Shown here: positions 39,932 to 50,133 of the stretch, piece by piece
How the letters are laid out: each line of letters opens with the position of its first letter
Position numbering within the stretch: position 1 is the stretch's first letter
Origin: Streptomyces rubiginosohelvolus
Lineage (GTDB): Bacteria; Actinomycetota; Actinomycetes; Streptomycetales; Streptomycetaceae
NCBI RefSeq assembly: GCF_014649875.1
Contig: NZ_BMTW01000009.1
Location: 62,001-126,000 of the forward strand
DNA length: 64,000 nucleotides
Reading direction: 5' to 3'
Notes under the pieces: model-generated
The model's input: only the letters and a program-made list of their open reading frames with translations
Databases searched by the model: none
What the model was told of the DNA's origin: nothing
Position numbers and translations under genes: made by a program

Positions 39932-42106
39932 TCAGTCGTGGAAGGTCTCGCCCTTCTCCGCCTTCTCCACCAGCAGCGCGGGCGGCAGGAACCGGTCGCC
40001 GTAGCGCTCGGCCAACTCCCGGGCGCGGGCGACGAATCCGGGCAGGCCGCTCTCGTACCCGTTGATGTACTGAAGGACGCCGCCGGTCCACGGCGGGAAG
40101 CCGATCCCCATGATGGAGCCGATGTTGGCGTCCGCGACGGAGATGAGGACGTTCTCCTCCAGGCAGCGGACGCTGTCCAGCGCCTCGGAGAAGAGCATCC
40201 GCTCCTTCATGTCCTCGAAGGGGACGTCAGCCTCGGCCTTGGTGGTGAAGTGCTCGCGCAGGCCCGGCCAGAGGCCGGTGCGCTTGCCCTCCTCGTCGTA
40301 GTCGTAGAAGCCTGCTCCCCCGCTGCGCCCCGTGCGGCCGAACTCGTCGACCATGCGGTCGATGACCTCGTCGGAGGGGTGCCCGGGCCAGGTGCCGCCG
40401 GCCTCCTCGACCGCGCGCCTGGTCTCGTTGCGGATCTTACGGGGCAGGGTCAGGGTCAGCTCGTCCATCAGGGAGAGGACCTTGGCCGGGTAGCCGGACT
40501 GGGCGGCGGCCTGCTCGATCGAGGCGGGCTCGACGCCCTCGCCGACCATCGCCACGCCCTCGTTGATGAACTGGCCGATCACGCGCGAGGTGAAGAAGCC
40601 GCGCGAGTCGTTGACGACGATCGGCGTCTTCTTGATGCGCCGTACGAGGTCGAAGGCGCGGGCGAGCGCCTCGTCGCCGGTGCGCTCGCCCTTGATGATC
40701 TCGACCAGCGGCATCTTGTCGACCGGCGAGAAGAAGTGCAGGCCGATGAAGTCGACCGGGCGGGACACTCCCTCGGCGAGGACCGTGATGGGGAGGGTCG
40801 AGGTGTTGGAGCAGAGCAGGGCGTCGGGCTCGATGACGTCCTGGATCTCCTGGAACACCTTGTGCTTGAGGGCGGTGTCCTCGAAGACGGCCTCGATCAC
40901 CGCGTCGCAGCCCGCGAGGTCGGCAACGTCACCGGTCGGGGTGATCCGGGCCAGCAGTTCGTCGCGCTTGGCCTCCGTCGTACGGCCCCGGGAGAGCGCC
41001 TTGGCGAGCAGCTTCTCGCTGTACGCCTTGCCCTCGGCGGCCGCCTCGGTGGAGACGTCCTTGAGGACGACGTCGATCCCGGCCTTGGCGCAGGAGTAGG
41101 CGATGCCCGCGCCCATCATGCCGGCGCCCAGGACGGCGACCTTGCGGACCGGGCGCTCCGGGATGTCCTTGGGCCGGTTGGCACCGGAGTTGACGGCCTG
41201 GAGGTCGAAGAAGAACGCCTGGATCATGTTCTTGGAGACCTGGCCGGTGACCAGCTCGGTGAAGTACCGGGCCTCGATGGTCAGCGCGGTCTCGAAGTCG
41301 ACCTGGGAGCCCTCGACGGCCGCCGCGAGGATGTTGCGCGGTGCGGGCATGGGCGCGCCCGCGAGCTGCTTCTTCAAGTTGGCCGGGAACGCGGGGAGGT
41401 TGGCGGCGAACTTGGGGTGGGACGGGGTGCCGCCGGGGATCTTGTAGCCCTTGACGTCCCAGGGCTGCTGGGACTCGGGGTTGGCGTCGATGAAGGCGCG
41501 GGCCTTCTCGATCATCTCCTCGCGGGTGGCGGCGACTTCGTGGACCAGGCCGTTCTCCAGCGCCCGCCGCGGGGTGTACTGCGTGCCCTGGAGGAGCACC
41601 TTGAGCAGGGCGTCGGCGATGCCCATGAGGCGTACGGTCCGGGTGACGCCGCCGCCCGCCGGGAGCAGCCCGAGGGTGACCTCGGGCAGGCCGATGCGGG
41701 AGCCGGGGGCGTCGAGGGCGACGCGGTGGTGTGAGGCGAGCGCGATCTCGTAACCGCCGCCGAGGGCAGCGCCGTTGATGGCGGCGACGACGGGCTTGCC
41801 GAGGGTCTCGATGCGGCGCAGCGAGTTCTTGATGGCGGTGCCGGTGTCGAAGGCGGCCTGGGCGTTCTCCGGGCCGACCTTGATCATGTCCTTGAGGTCG
41901 CCGCCCGCGAAGAAGGTCTTCTTGGCGGAGGTGTAGATGATGCCGCGGATGGAGTCCTTCTCGGCCTCGGCGCGGTCGGCGATGGCCGCGATGGAGTCCT
42001 TGAAGGCCTGGTTCATCGTGTTCGCGGACTGGTCGGGGTCGTCGAGGACGAGGGTGACGACGCCGGTCTCGTCCTGTTCCCAGCGGATGGTGGTGCTCTC
42101 GGTCAT
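39932..42106 (-). CDS. fadB: FadB-like bifunctional enoyl-CoA hydratase / 3-hydroxyacyl-CoA dehydrogenase
   Basis: 724-residue beta-oxidation enzyme. Residues 1-190 are a hydratase domain with both catalytic glutamates (GGGYEIALA and IGLPEVTLG). Residues about 320-620 are the dehydrogenase with the NAD motif VAVLGAGMMGAGIA, catalytic His in LHFFSPVDKMPLVEII, and VVNDSRGFFTSRV. The start is ATG 42106 after GGAGAAG; the frame is open 35 codons further upstream without a ribosome site. Last gene of the operon, separated from the thiolase gene by a MITE-like element. Confidence 0.95.
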   Translation of the reverse strand: MTESTTIRWEQDETGVVTLVLDDPDQSANTMNQAFKDSIAAIADRAEAEKDSIRGIIYTSAKKTFFAGGDLKDMIKVGPENAQAAFDTGTAIKNSLRRIETLGKPVVAAINGAALGGGYEIALASHHRVALDAPGSRIGLPEVTLGLLPAGGGVTRTVRLMGIADALLKVLLQGTQYTPRRALENGLVHEVAATREEMIEKARAFIDANPESQQPWDVKGYKIPGGTPSHPKFAANLPAFPANLKKQLAGAPMPAPRNILAAAVEGSQVDFETALTIEARYFTELVTGQVSKNMIQAFFFDLQAVNSGANRPKDIPERPVRKVAVLGAGMMGAGIAYSCAKAGIDVVLKDVSTEAAAEGKAYSEKLLAKALSRGRTTEAKRDELLARITPTGDVADLAGCDAVIEAVFEDTALKHKVFQEIQDVIEPDALLCSNTSTLPITVLAEGVSRPVDFIGLHFFSPVDKMPLVEIIKGERTGDEALARAFDLVRRIKKTPIVVNDSRGFFTSRVIGQFINEGVAMVGEGVEPASIEQAAAQSGYPAKVLSLMDELTLTLPRKIRNETRRAVEEAGGTWPGHPSDEVIDRMVDEFGRTGRSGGAGFYDYDEEGKRTGLWPGLREHFTTKAEADVPFEDMKERMLFSEALDSVRCLEENVLISVADANIGSIMGIGFPPWTGGVLQYINGYESGLPGFVARARELAERYGDRFLPPALLVEKAEKGETFHD

Positions 42107-42139
42107 GTCGGTGTCTTCTCCGTAAGCAGGTGGGGCCGG

Positions 42140-42356
42140 CCAGGGCCTGTCGTCAAACTGCCGTCGTCGCCCGAAGGGCGGCCGCGCGGCGTCTGGTGCG
42201 TGCGATCGCAAGGCGCTGGAATGGTCTTGGATGGGGTCTCCCCTGCTCGAACGCAGTTGAGAGCTCGGGGAAGGAGCTACCAGGGCATTTCGGCAACGCC
42301 GCGAGCGTGCGTGCCAGGCGTCGCGCGGCAGGCGGCAGTTTGACGACAGGCCCTGG
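42140..42356. mobile_element. MITE-like element with 24-bp perfect terminal inverted repeats
   Basis: A 217-bp noncoding element between the thiolase and FadB genes. Terminal repeats at 42140-42163 and 42333-42356 are perfect 24-bp inverses (core GGGCCTGTCGTCAAACTGCC). Beyond them the arms continue as an imperfect inverted repeat for a further 40-50 bp. The centre holds a second dyad (TCCCC...GGGGA around 42239-42275). It encodes no protein. It begins 33 bp upstream of the FadB start and ends 3 bp beyond the thiolase stop. No clear target duplication is seen. I recall similar sequence as dispersed copies in other Streptomyces genomes. Confidence 0.75.
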
Positions 42357-42359
42357 AGG

Positions 42360-43574
<1,215 letters not shown>

Positions 43575-43618
43575 GACAGCTGCCTTTCGAGGGTGGTTGA
43601 GAGAGGGAGAGGAGGGCG

Positions 43619-44761
43619 TCAGGCGAGCAGCGAGCGGCCGATGATCTCCTTCATGATCTCGGTCGTGCCGCCGTAGATCGTCTGGATACGGCCGTCGGTG
43701 AACGCCTTGGCGACCTTGTACTCGCTCATGTAGCCGTAGCCGCCGTGGAGTTGGAGGCAGCGGTCGGCGACGCGCTTCTGCAGTTCGGTGGCCCACCACT
43801 TGGCCATCGAGGCGTGGACGGCGTCCAGCGTCCCGTTCGAGTGGTCGACGATGCACCGGTCCAGGAAGGTCCGGGTGACGGCGCACTCGGTGGCCATCTC
43901 CGCGATCTCGAACCGGATGTGCTGGAGCTTGGAGAGCGGCCGTCCGAAGGCCTCGCGCTCCTTGACGTACTGGGTGGTGATCTCCAGCAGGTGTTCGGCG
44001 GCGGCGATCCCGGCGACCGCTATGCCCATGCGCTCCTGGGCCAGATTGGTCATCAGGTGGATGAACGCGCCGTCCAGCTCACCGAGGAGGTTCTCCTTCG
44101 GGACGCGGACGTCGTTGAAGAACAACTCGGCGGTGTCCTGGGACTTCTGGCCGATCTTGTCGAGGTTGCGGCCGCGCTCGAAGCCCTCCGCGCCGCGCTC
44201 GACGACGATGAGGGAGAGCCCCTTGGCCCCGCCCTCGGGGGTGGTCTTCGCGACGACGACGACAAGGTCGGCGAGGATGCCGTTGGAGATGAAGGTCTTC
44301 GAGCCGTTGAGCAGCCAGTGGTCGCCCTTGTCCTCGGCGGTGGTGCGGATGCCCTGGAGGTCGGAGCCCGCGCCCGGCTCGGTCATGGCGATGGCGGTGA
44401 TGGTCTCGCCGGAGCAGAAGCCGGGGAGCCAACGGCGCTTCTGCTCGTCGGTGGCGAGGCCTGTGAGGTAGGGGCCGATGATGTCGTTGTGCAGGCCGAT
44501 GGCGAGCCCGGCGGCCCCGGCGCGGGTGAACTCCTCGGCGAGGACCGCGCTGTAGCGGAAGTCGTCGCTGCCGCCGCCCCCGTACTCCTCCGGGACGGCG
44601 AGACCCAGCAGTCCCGCGCGCCCGGCGGCGAGCCAGGCCTCGCGGGAGACGATGCCGTCCCGCTCCCACTGCTCGTAGTACGGGAGGACCTCCTTGGCCA
44701 GGAAGGCCCGGACGGTCTCGCGGAACGCGTCGTGCTCCTCGGTGAAGATCTGCCGTTGCAC
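43619..44761 (-). CDS. Acyl-CoA dehydrogenase
   Basis: 380-residue FAD enzyme performing the first oxidation of an acyl-CoA. Signature ITAIAMTEPGAGSDLQGIRTTA is the FAD/substrate motif. The C-terminal QLHGGYGYMSEYKVAKAFTDGRIQTIYGGTTEIMKEIIGRSL contains the second dehydrogenase signature; the Glu in GGTTEIM is the likely catalytic base. GTG 44761 follows AGGAG with a good gap. It lies 8 bp downstream of the racemase-like gene, in the same operon. Confidence 0.94.
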   Translation of the reverse strand: MQRQIFTEEHDAFRETVRAFLAKEVLPYYEQWERDGIVSREAWLAAGRAGLLGLAVPEEYGGGGSDDFRYSAVLAEEFTRAGAAGLAIGLHNDIIGPYLTGLATDEQKRRWLPGFCSGETITAIAMTEPGAGSDLQGIRTTAEDKGDHWLLNGSKTFISNGILADLVVVVAKTTPEGGAKGLSLIVVERGAEGFERGRNLDKIGQKSQDTAELFFNDVRVPKENLLGELDGAFIHLMTNLAQERMGIAVAGIAAAEHLLEITTQYVKEREAFGRPLSKLQHIRFEIAEMATECAVTRTFLDRCIVDHSNGTLDAVHASMAKWWATELQKRVADRCLQLHGGYGYMSEYKVAKAFTDGRIQTIYGGTTEIMKEIIGRSLLA

Positions 44762-44769
44762 GGGGTCTC

Positions 44770-45909
44770 CTAGTCTCGGGGGGTGGGCCGGAGCCCCGGT
44801 ACGTCCCAGTCGGCCGCCACGGCCTCCGCGTCCGCGCCGGGCAGCGCGGGCCCGGTGCGTACGGAGACGGGGGTGGCCGAGAAGCGCGGGGCGGGGGCGG
44901 GCTGGGTCCGGCCGCCGTGCTCGACGAAGGTGGAGCGGGCGGCGAGGTGGGGGTGGTGCGGGGCCTCGCCGAGCGAGAGGACAGGGGCCACGCAGGCGTC
45001 GGTGCCGGCGAAGACCTCGGTCCACTCGGCGCGCGTACGGGTCAGGAAGCGTTCGGTGACGGCGGCGCGCAGTTCGTCCCAGCGGGCGAGGTCCCACCGG
45101 TCGGGGAAGGCCTCCGCGATGCCGAGGAGCCGGGCGAACTCCGCGTAGAACTGGCCTTCCAGCGGGCCGACCGCCATGTGGCCGCCGTCGGACGTGGCGT
45201 AGGTGCCGTAGAACGGGCAGCCGCCGTCGAGGAGGTTCGCGCCGCGCCGGTCCTGCCAGCTCCCGGCGGCGAGCATGCCGTGGATCATGGTGGCGAGATG
45301 GGCGGCGCCGTCCACGATGGCGGCGTCGACGACCTGCCCCTCGCCGTGGGCGCGGGCGTGCTGGAGGGCGGCGAGGACGCCGACCACGAGGTAGAGCGAG
45401 CCGCCCGCGTAGTCGCCGACCAGGTTGGCGGGGACGGTGGGCGGTTCGTCCGGCCTGCCGATCATGGACAGGGTGCCGGTGAGCGCGATGTAGGCGATGT
45501 CGTGGCCCGCGCGGTCGGCGAACGGCCCGTCCTGGCCCCAGCCGGTCATCCGCCCGTAGACGAGCTTCGGGTTACGGGCGAGGCAGGCGTCGGGTCCGAC
45601 GCCGAGGCGTTCGGCGACGCCGGGGCGGTAGCCCTCGACGAGGATGTCGGCGCGTTCGACGAGGTCCAGGACGCGGGCCGGCCCCTCGTCGCTCTTGAGG
45701 TCCAGGACGACGGAGCGCTTGTTGCGGTTGGTGAGGTCGTGCGCGGGATCGATGCCGAGCCCCGCGCCGCCGGGCCGGTCGACGCGGACGACGTCGGCCC
45801 CGAGGTCCGCCAGCAGCATCGCGGCGAACGGTCCGGGGCCGATGCCCGCCAGCTCGACCACCCGGACACCGGTCAGCGGACCGTGCCCGGGTGTTGGGCC
45901 TTTCGCCAT
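44770..45909 (-). CDS. Alpha-methylacyl-CoA racemase-like CoA transferase family III protein
   Basis: 379-residue CaiB/BaiF family protein. The catalytic pattern of the Mycobacterium tuberculosis racemase MCR appears to be conserved: His in AGHDIAYIALTG, Asp in NLVGDYAGGS and Glu in VGPLEGQFYAEF. This favours epimerisation of 2-methylacyl-CoAs over CoA transfer. It is the first gene of the operon with an acyl-CoA dehydrogenase, thiolase and FadB-like protein, which points to breakdown of branched-chain acyl groups. Start ATG 45909. Confidence 0.9.
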   Translation of the reverse strand: MAKGPTPGHGPLTGVRVVELAGIGPGPFAAMLLADLGADVVRVDRPGGAGLGIDPAHDLTNRNKRSVVLDLKSDEGPARVLDLVERADILVEGYRPGVAERLGVGPDACLARNPKLVYGRMTGWGQDGPFADRAGHDIAYIALTGTLSMIGRPDEPPTVPANLVGDYAGGSLYLVVGVLAALQHARAHGEGQVVDAAIVDGAAHLATMIHGMLAAGSWQDRRGANLLDGGCPFYGTYATSDGGHMAVGPLEGQFYAEFARLLGIAEAFPDRWDLARWDELRAAVTERFLTRTRAEWTEVFAGTDACVAPVLSLGEAPHHPHLAARSTFVEHGGRTQPAPAPRFSATPVSVRTGPALPGADAEAVAADWDVPGLRPTPRD

Positions 45910-45925
45910 CTGTGAGCCCCCAGGG

Positions 45926-45959
45926 GTGTGACACAACCGATGTAACACCTGTGATGCTA
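45926..45959 (-). promoter_or_regulatory. Promoter with operator-like dyad of the beta-oxidation operon
   Basis: On the minus strand a TAGCAT -10 hexamer (45959-45954) is followed by the inverted repeat GTGTgACA-N7-TGTaACAC (45926-45948; 7 of 8 pairs), which would cover the transcription start. This is the expected position for a repressor of the operon. No regulator gene is adjacent on that side. Confidence 0.5.
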
Positions 45960-46118
45960 AGAAGGTCCCCGGCTCCGCACAACCCCTCGGGCCGAGCAAG
46001 CGCTTAGCTCTTTACCCCGATCCTCTCGCACGCGGCCCGCCCGGCCGCACGCCGCCACGGCGCTCTCCGCTACCCTCTGCCTGCCACGTCGGCACCCGTC
46101 TCCCAGCCGGAGGTACTC

Positions 46119-47309
46119 GTGAACAGGCAGAACGACGCGACACGCCCCTTGGACGTGGTCCTCTTCGGCGCCACCGGCTTCGTGGGGGCCCTCACGGCCG
46201 AGTACCTGGCGGCCCACGCCCCCGCCGGTCTCCGCTGGGCCCTGGCCGGGCGCAGCCGCACCAAGCTGGAGAAGCTGCGCGAGCGGCTGACGGCGATCGC
46301 CCCGCGGTGCGCGGATCTCCAGCTCCTGGAGACCGACGCGGACGACGCGGAGGCGCTGGCCGAACTGGCCGCCTCCACCCGGGTGGTGGCCACGACCGTG
46401 GGGCCGTACCTGCGGTACGGCGAGAAGCTCGTCGCCGCCTGCGCGGAGGCCGGGACGGACTACGCGGACCTCACGGGCGAGGCGGAGTTCATCGACCGCA
46501 TGTATCTGGAGCACGACGCCCGGGCCCGTGAGACGGGGGCGCGCATCGTGCACGCCTGCGGCTTCGACTCCGTACCGCACGACCTCGGGGCGTACTTCAC
46601 CGTCAAGCAGCTGCCCGAGGACGTCCCCCTCGCGGTCGACGGCTTCGTCCGCACCAACGCGGTTTTCTCCGGCGGGACGTTCGCCTCGGCGCTGACCGCG
46701 ATGGGCCGGGGCCCGCAGATGCTGGCCGCCGCCCGGGAGCGCCGCCTGCACGAGCCGCGTGTGGTCGGCCGACGGGTCAGCACCCCGGCCGGCTCCCCGC
46801 ACTTCAGCGGAGAGACCGGCACCTGGGCGCTGCCGCTGCCGACGGTCGACCCGACGATCGTGGGCCGCTCGGCGCGGGCCCTGGAGCGGTACGGCCCCGA
46901 CTTCCGCTACCGGCACTTCGCCTCGGTCAAGACGCTGCCCATGGCGCTCGGCGCCCCGGTGGCGATCGGCGGGCTGGTCGCGGCCGCGCAGATGGCAGGC
47001 GTACGGGAGTGGCTGATGAGCCGTTACGAGCCGGGGCAGGGGCCGGACGAGGAGCGCCGCGGACGGAGCTGGTTCACCGTCCGCTTCGTCGGCGAGGGAG
47101 GCGGACGACGCGTCTTCACCGAGGTGTCCGGCGGCGACCCGGGCTACGGCGAGACGGCGAAGATCCTCGCCGAGTCGGCGGTGTGCCTGGCCCTGGACGA
47201 GCTGCCGGAGACTTCCGGGCAGGTCACCACGGCGGTGGCGATGGGCGACGCGCTCCTGGACAGGCTGACGGCGGCGGGGCTGCGGTTCCGGGTGGCAGCC
47301 GTGCGGTAG
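46119..47309 (+). CDS. Saccharopine dehydrogenase-like NAD(P) oxidoreductase (trans-acting enoyl reductase family)
   Basis: 396-residue Rossmann protein, N terminus DVVLFGATGFVGALTAEYLA, followed by LAGRSRTKLEKLRE and TTVGPYLRYGEKLVAACAEAGTDYADLTGE. It matches the family that includes the mycobacterial trans-acting enoyl reductase Rv2953 and relatives, rather than true lysine-pathway enzymes. GTG start after GGAGG. It has no partner polyketide synthase here, so a role in lipid or quinone metabolism is only a guess. Divergent from the beta-oxidation operon. Confidence 0.85.
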   Translation: MNRQNDATRPLDVVLFGATGFVGALTAEYLAAHAPAGLRWALAGRSRTKLEKLRERLTAIAPRCADLQLLETDADDAEALAELAASTRVVATTVGPYLRYGEKLVAACAEAGTDYADLTGEAEFIDRMYLEHDARARETGARIVHACGFDSVPHDLGAYFTVKQLPEDVPLAVDGFVRTNAVFSGGTFASALTAMGRGPQMLAAARERRLHEPRVVGRRVSTPAGSPHFSGETGTWALPLPTVDPTIVGRSARALERYGPDFRYRHFASVKTLPMALGAPVAIGGLVAAAQMAGVREWLMSRYEPGQGPDEERRGRSWFTVRFVGEGGGRRVFTEVSGGDPGYGETAKILAESAVCLALDELPETSGQVTTAVAMGDALLDRLTAAGLRFRVAAVR

Positions 47310-47322
47310 CTGTGCGGCCGGT

Positions 47323-47466
47323 CTAGAAGATCCAGCCGGCCAGCGTGTAGAGCATCGCGCCCAGCCAGACGAGGCCCACGGCGCTGCCGAGGAGCAGGCC
47401 CAGGGCCATCCGGCGCTGGGCCGGGTCGAAGGGCACGGGGCGGACGGCTGTGCGAGAGGCGTTCAT
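47323..47466 (-). CDS. Small membrane protein, 47 residues
   Basis: A short reading frame beginning MNASRTAVRPVPFDPAQRR, then a hydrophobic stretch of about 28 residues (MALGLLLGSAVGLVWLGAML... LAGWIF) to the stop. It has strong third-position GC, and the layout of a basic N terminus plus one long or two short membrane segments looks real. An AGG lies 10 nt before the ATG. Its function is unknown. It converges on the reductase gene with 13 bp between stops. Confidence 0.65.
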   Translation of the reverse strand: MNASRTAVRPVPFDPAQRRMALGLLLGSAVGLVWLGAMLYTLAGWIF

Positions 47467-47562
47467 GCGTTCAGCCTGCCCAGCTGTACGGATCTATGCC
47501 ATCCGTACGGATACTCAGTTGCAGGACTGTTCCACGCCCGGGACGATCACGCCCCTGCTTGA

Positions 47563-48255
47563 TCAGACGGTCGCTTCCCGCAGGGTCTGCCGGCACAGGG
47601 CGTCCGCCCGGCGGGTGCTCTCGGGCTGGCGGTAGCGGCCGGCGAGGCGGAGGGTGTGGGCGCAGGCGTTGTCGAGGCTGATGCGGTGGCCCACCGAGAC
47701 GAACACCGGGCTGGTGTTCTCCCGGGTGCGCAGCGCGCGGCCGACCACCTCGTCGCCGTCCAGCAGCGGGGAGGAGTCACCGCGCAGGGGACCGGGGGCC
47801 TCGTAGGTGAACGTGAACGGGTTCTTGCCGACGCCGATCACCGGCAGTCCGGTGAGCACGCCCAGGTGGCTGGCGAGTCCGAAGCGGCGCGGGTGCGCGA
47901 GGCCGTAGCCGTCGCAGACGACGAGACCGGGGTCGACGCTCAGCTCCTCCAGTGCCTTGAGGACCGTCGGGATCTCCCGGAAGGCCAGCAGCCCGGGGAC
48001 GTACGGGAAGGCGATCGTGCCGACGGCGGTGGCCTCCTCGACCGTCTCCAGCGTCGCGGCGTCCAGCACCACGGCCGCCGCGACGACGACGTCCTTCTCG
48101 TCGTCGTAGGCCACGTCCACCCCGGTGACCAGGCCGGTTCCGGGCTCCGGCCCCGCCTCGTCCAGGATCACCCGGTCGCGGAGCCGGTCCTGGATCGCCC
48201 GGCCCTCGGCTTCGTCGGCGGGGGTCTCGTGGGCGGGGGCGGGAGAGCTCGTCAT
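47563..48255 (-). CDS. nfi: Endonuclease V (deoxyinosine-specific)
   Basis: 230-residue repair nuclease that nicks DNA or RNA near deaminated adenine. Conserved blocks are GVDVAYDD with the catalytic Asp, FPYVPGLLAFREIP (the PYxP wedge and catalytic Glu), VCDGYGLAHPRRFGLASHLG with the second Asp, and VIGVGKNPF. Length matches E. coli Nfi. The frame remains open far upstream, but ATG 48255 is the natural start of the alignable part. Confidence 0.93.
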   Translation of the reverse strand: MTSSPAPAHETPADEAEGRAIQDRLRDRVILDEAGPEPGTGLVTGVDVAYDDEKDVVVAAAVVLDAATLETVEEATAVGTIAFPYVPGLLAFREIPTVLKALEELSVDPGLVVCDGYGLAHPRRFGLASHLGVLTGLPVIGVGKNPFTFTYEAPGPLRGDSSPLLDGDEVVGRALRTRENTSPVFVSVGHRISLDNACAHTLRLAGRYRQPESTRRADALCRQTLREATV

Positions 48256-48363
48256 GCCGGGAAGCTTATGCGGTGACGGGGCCCGTCCCGTCCCCGGTGG
48301 GCCGCGAGGCCGCAGGTGGGGCGGGGGGTACCGGTCGGCGGGCGCGATCTTCATACTGGCGCG

Positions 48364-49764
48364 ATGAAGAGAGCGGACCTCGAACGTCTCGACGGCCTGG
48401 CACGCAATCCGGCCGCCCCGGAATCGATGCTCCTGCGGATCCTGACCGGCGCCGAGGGGCCGGTGCGCCGTTCCGTGTTCGAGCGGGACGAGGTCCCGGA
48501 GTCGCTGTGCGATGTCGCCGTGTCCCACCCCGACCGGGAGGTCCGCGGCTATCTGGCGGTGGGCCGGGGCGCCTCCGGTGCGCAGCGGGCCCGGCTCGCC
48601 GCGGACCCGGATCCGTGGGTACGCAGCCGGGTGGCGGCGGGTCCTGAGGTGTACGGCCGCTGGCGGAAGGCCGATCCCCTGCCGGACGAGGTGTGCGCAG
48701 CTCTCGCCCGGGACGAGGACCGGCAGGTACGGGCCTGGCTCGGCATGTTCGTCCCGGTTCCGGACGAGGTGTGGGCGCTGCTGCTCGCGGATCCGGAGGC
48801 GAAGGTGCGGGAGTCCGCCCTGTACCACTGGCGGCGTGCCCCGATCGAAGCGGTGCGGCCGCTCCTGGACGACCCCGACCCGGCGGTGCGGCGGGCGGCC
48901 GCCCATGTCGCGGGCGTCGTCCTCGGCTCCCCCGCCGAGATCCTGGAACAGGTCGCCGCCGCGGATTCCGGCTGGGGACGGCGGGAGATCGTCGCGGGCG
49001 CCGTGCTCACCGACGACCTCGCGGACCGGCTGTACGCCACCGGCGACGAGGACGTACGCGCGGGGCTCGCCGCCAACCGGGGGCTTCCCGACCGGATGGT
49101 CACCGCCCTCGCCTCGGACGCTTCCCCGGCTGTCCGGCTCGCGGCGTCCCTGCGACCGGAGCTGACCGAGGAGCGGCGGTCGGCGATCGACTGGCACGTC
49201 GGGCCGGAGGACCGCATCCATCCCCCGGCGTGGGTGGCGCAGTCGCTCACCGATCCCGTACTCATGCGGGCCTGCGCCGAGTCCGCGCACCCGGGAATGC
49301 GGCGCTTCGCCGCGTACAGCCCGCATCTGCCCGGCGATCTGGTGGCGCGGCTCGCCGCCGACGAGGACTTCGTGGTGCGGATGCTGCTGTGCGAGAACCA
49401 TCCGGCGGCCCCCGGGGAACTGCTGCTGGAGACGCTGCTCGCATCGCCCTTCATCACCCGGTTCGAGCAGCTGCCCCAACCGCAGTTCCCGCGCGTCGGG
49501 CTGGCGCGGTTCGCGGAGAGCGACGATCCGGGGGCGCGGTTGCTGGTGGCGCGGGATCCGGAGGCCCCGGCGGAGCTGATCGAGCGGCTGAGCCATGACC
49601 CGTCGGCCGGCGTCCGCTGCGTCATGGCCGGGGACGCCCGGCTGCCGGCGGGCCGGCTGCTCGAACTGCTCGACGAGCCGGAGACCATAGGGGCCGCGGC
49701 GGAGGGGCCCGCCCTTCCGCTCACGGCCATGGAGGCCATCCTCGCGGCGGCCGGGATCCCGTAG
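48364..49764 (+). CDS. HEAT/leucine-rich-variant repeat protein
   Basis: 466-residue cytoplasmic protein made of about a dozen 25-35-residue alpha-helical repeats with patterns such as DEVPESLCDVAVSHPDREVRG, ADPDPWVRSRVAAGP and DDPDPAVRRAAAHVAG. This is the LRV/HEAT-like type often annotated as variant leucine-rich repeat. It has no signal peptide, no membrane segment and no catalytic motif; probably a protein-binding scaffold. The YciI gene begins 10 bp after its stop. Confidence 0.8.
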   Translation: MKRADLERLDGLARNPAAPESMLLRILTGAEGPVRRSVFERDEVPESLCDVAVSHPDREVRGYLAVGRGASGAQRARLAADPDPWVRSRVAAGPEVYGRWRKADPLPDEVCAALARDEDRQVRAWLGMFVPVPDEVWALLLADPEAKVRESALYHWRRAPIEAVRPLLDDPDPAVRRAAAHVAGVVLGSPAEILEQVAAADSGWGRREIVAGAVLTDDLADRLYATGDEDVRAGLAANRGLPDRMVTALASDASPAVRLAASLRPELTEERRSAIDWHVGPEDRIHPPAWVAQSLTDPVLMRACAESAHPGMRRFAAYSPHLPGDLVARLAADEDFVVRMLLCENHPAAPGELLLETLLASPFITRFEQLPQPQFPRVGLARFAESDDPGARLLVARDPEAPAELIERLSHDPSAGVRCVMAGDARLPAGRLLELLDEPETIGAAAEGPALPLTAMEAILAAAGIP

Positions 49765-49767
49765 CCT
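49762..49767 (+). promoter_or_regulatory. -10 hexamer of an apparent leaderless promoter (YciI gene)
   Basis: TAGCCT overlaps the TAG stop of the repeat-protein gene and ends 7 nt before the YciI ATG. There is no ribosome site in the gap. Confidence 0.45.
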
Positions 49768-49774
49768 GACGATC

Positions 49775-50071
49775 ATGTTCGTACTCGAATTGACCTACAC
49801 GGCCCCGGTCGAGCGCGTCGACGCGCTGATGGCGGAGCACATCACCTGGCTCGACGAGCAGTACGCGGCGGGTGTCTTCATCGCCTCGGGACGCAAGAAC
49901 CCCCGGGACGGCGGTGTGATCCTGGCCGTCGGGGAGGACCGGGCGGCGATCGAGAGGATCGCGGCGGCCGACCCGTTCGCCGCGCACGGCGTGTGCGCGT
50001 ACCGGATCACCGAGTTCATCGCCACCAAGACGGCGCCCGCGCTCGCGCCGTACCGGCAGCAACTGCCGTAA
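49775..50071 (+). CDS. YciI-like protein
   Basis: 98-residue dimeric alpha-beta barrel protein beginning MFVLELTYTAPVERVDALMAEHITWLDEQYAAG. It has the conserved His and a DPF motif (AAADPFAAHGV) near residue 70, where family members carry the catalytic Asp-His pair. Relatives include a dehydrochlorinase, but most have no known substrate. It may be expressed from its own leaderless promoter. Confidence 0.85.
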   Translation: MFVLELTYTAPVERVDALMAEHITWLDEQYAAGVFIASGRKNPRDGGVILAVGEDRAAIERIAAADPFAAHGVCAYRITEFIATKTAPALAPYRQQLP

Positions 50072-50133
50072 CGGCGAAGGATCATGGTGGCCGTCACCGA
50101 TGACTTTCCGGGGCGGGGCCGGTCTGTACGGGT

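Noticed and set aside
39938..41734. 598-codon plus-strand frame opposite the FadB-like gene
   Set aside because: Low-complexity Gly/Val/Asp shadow; the minus strand has complete hydratase and dehydrogenase motifs.
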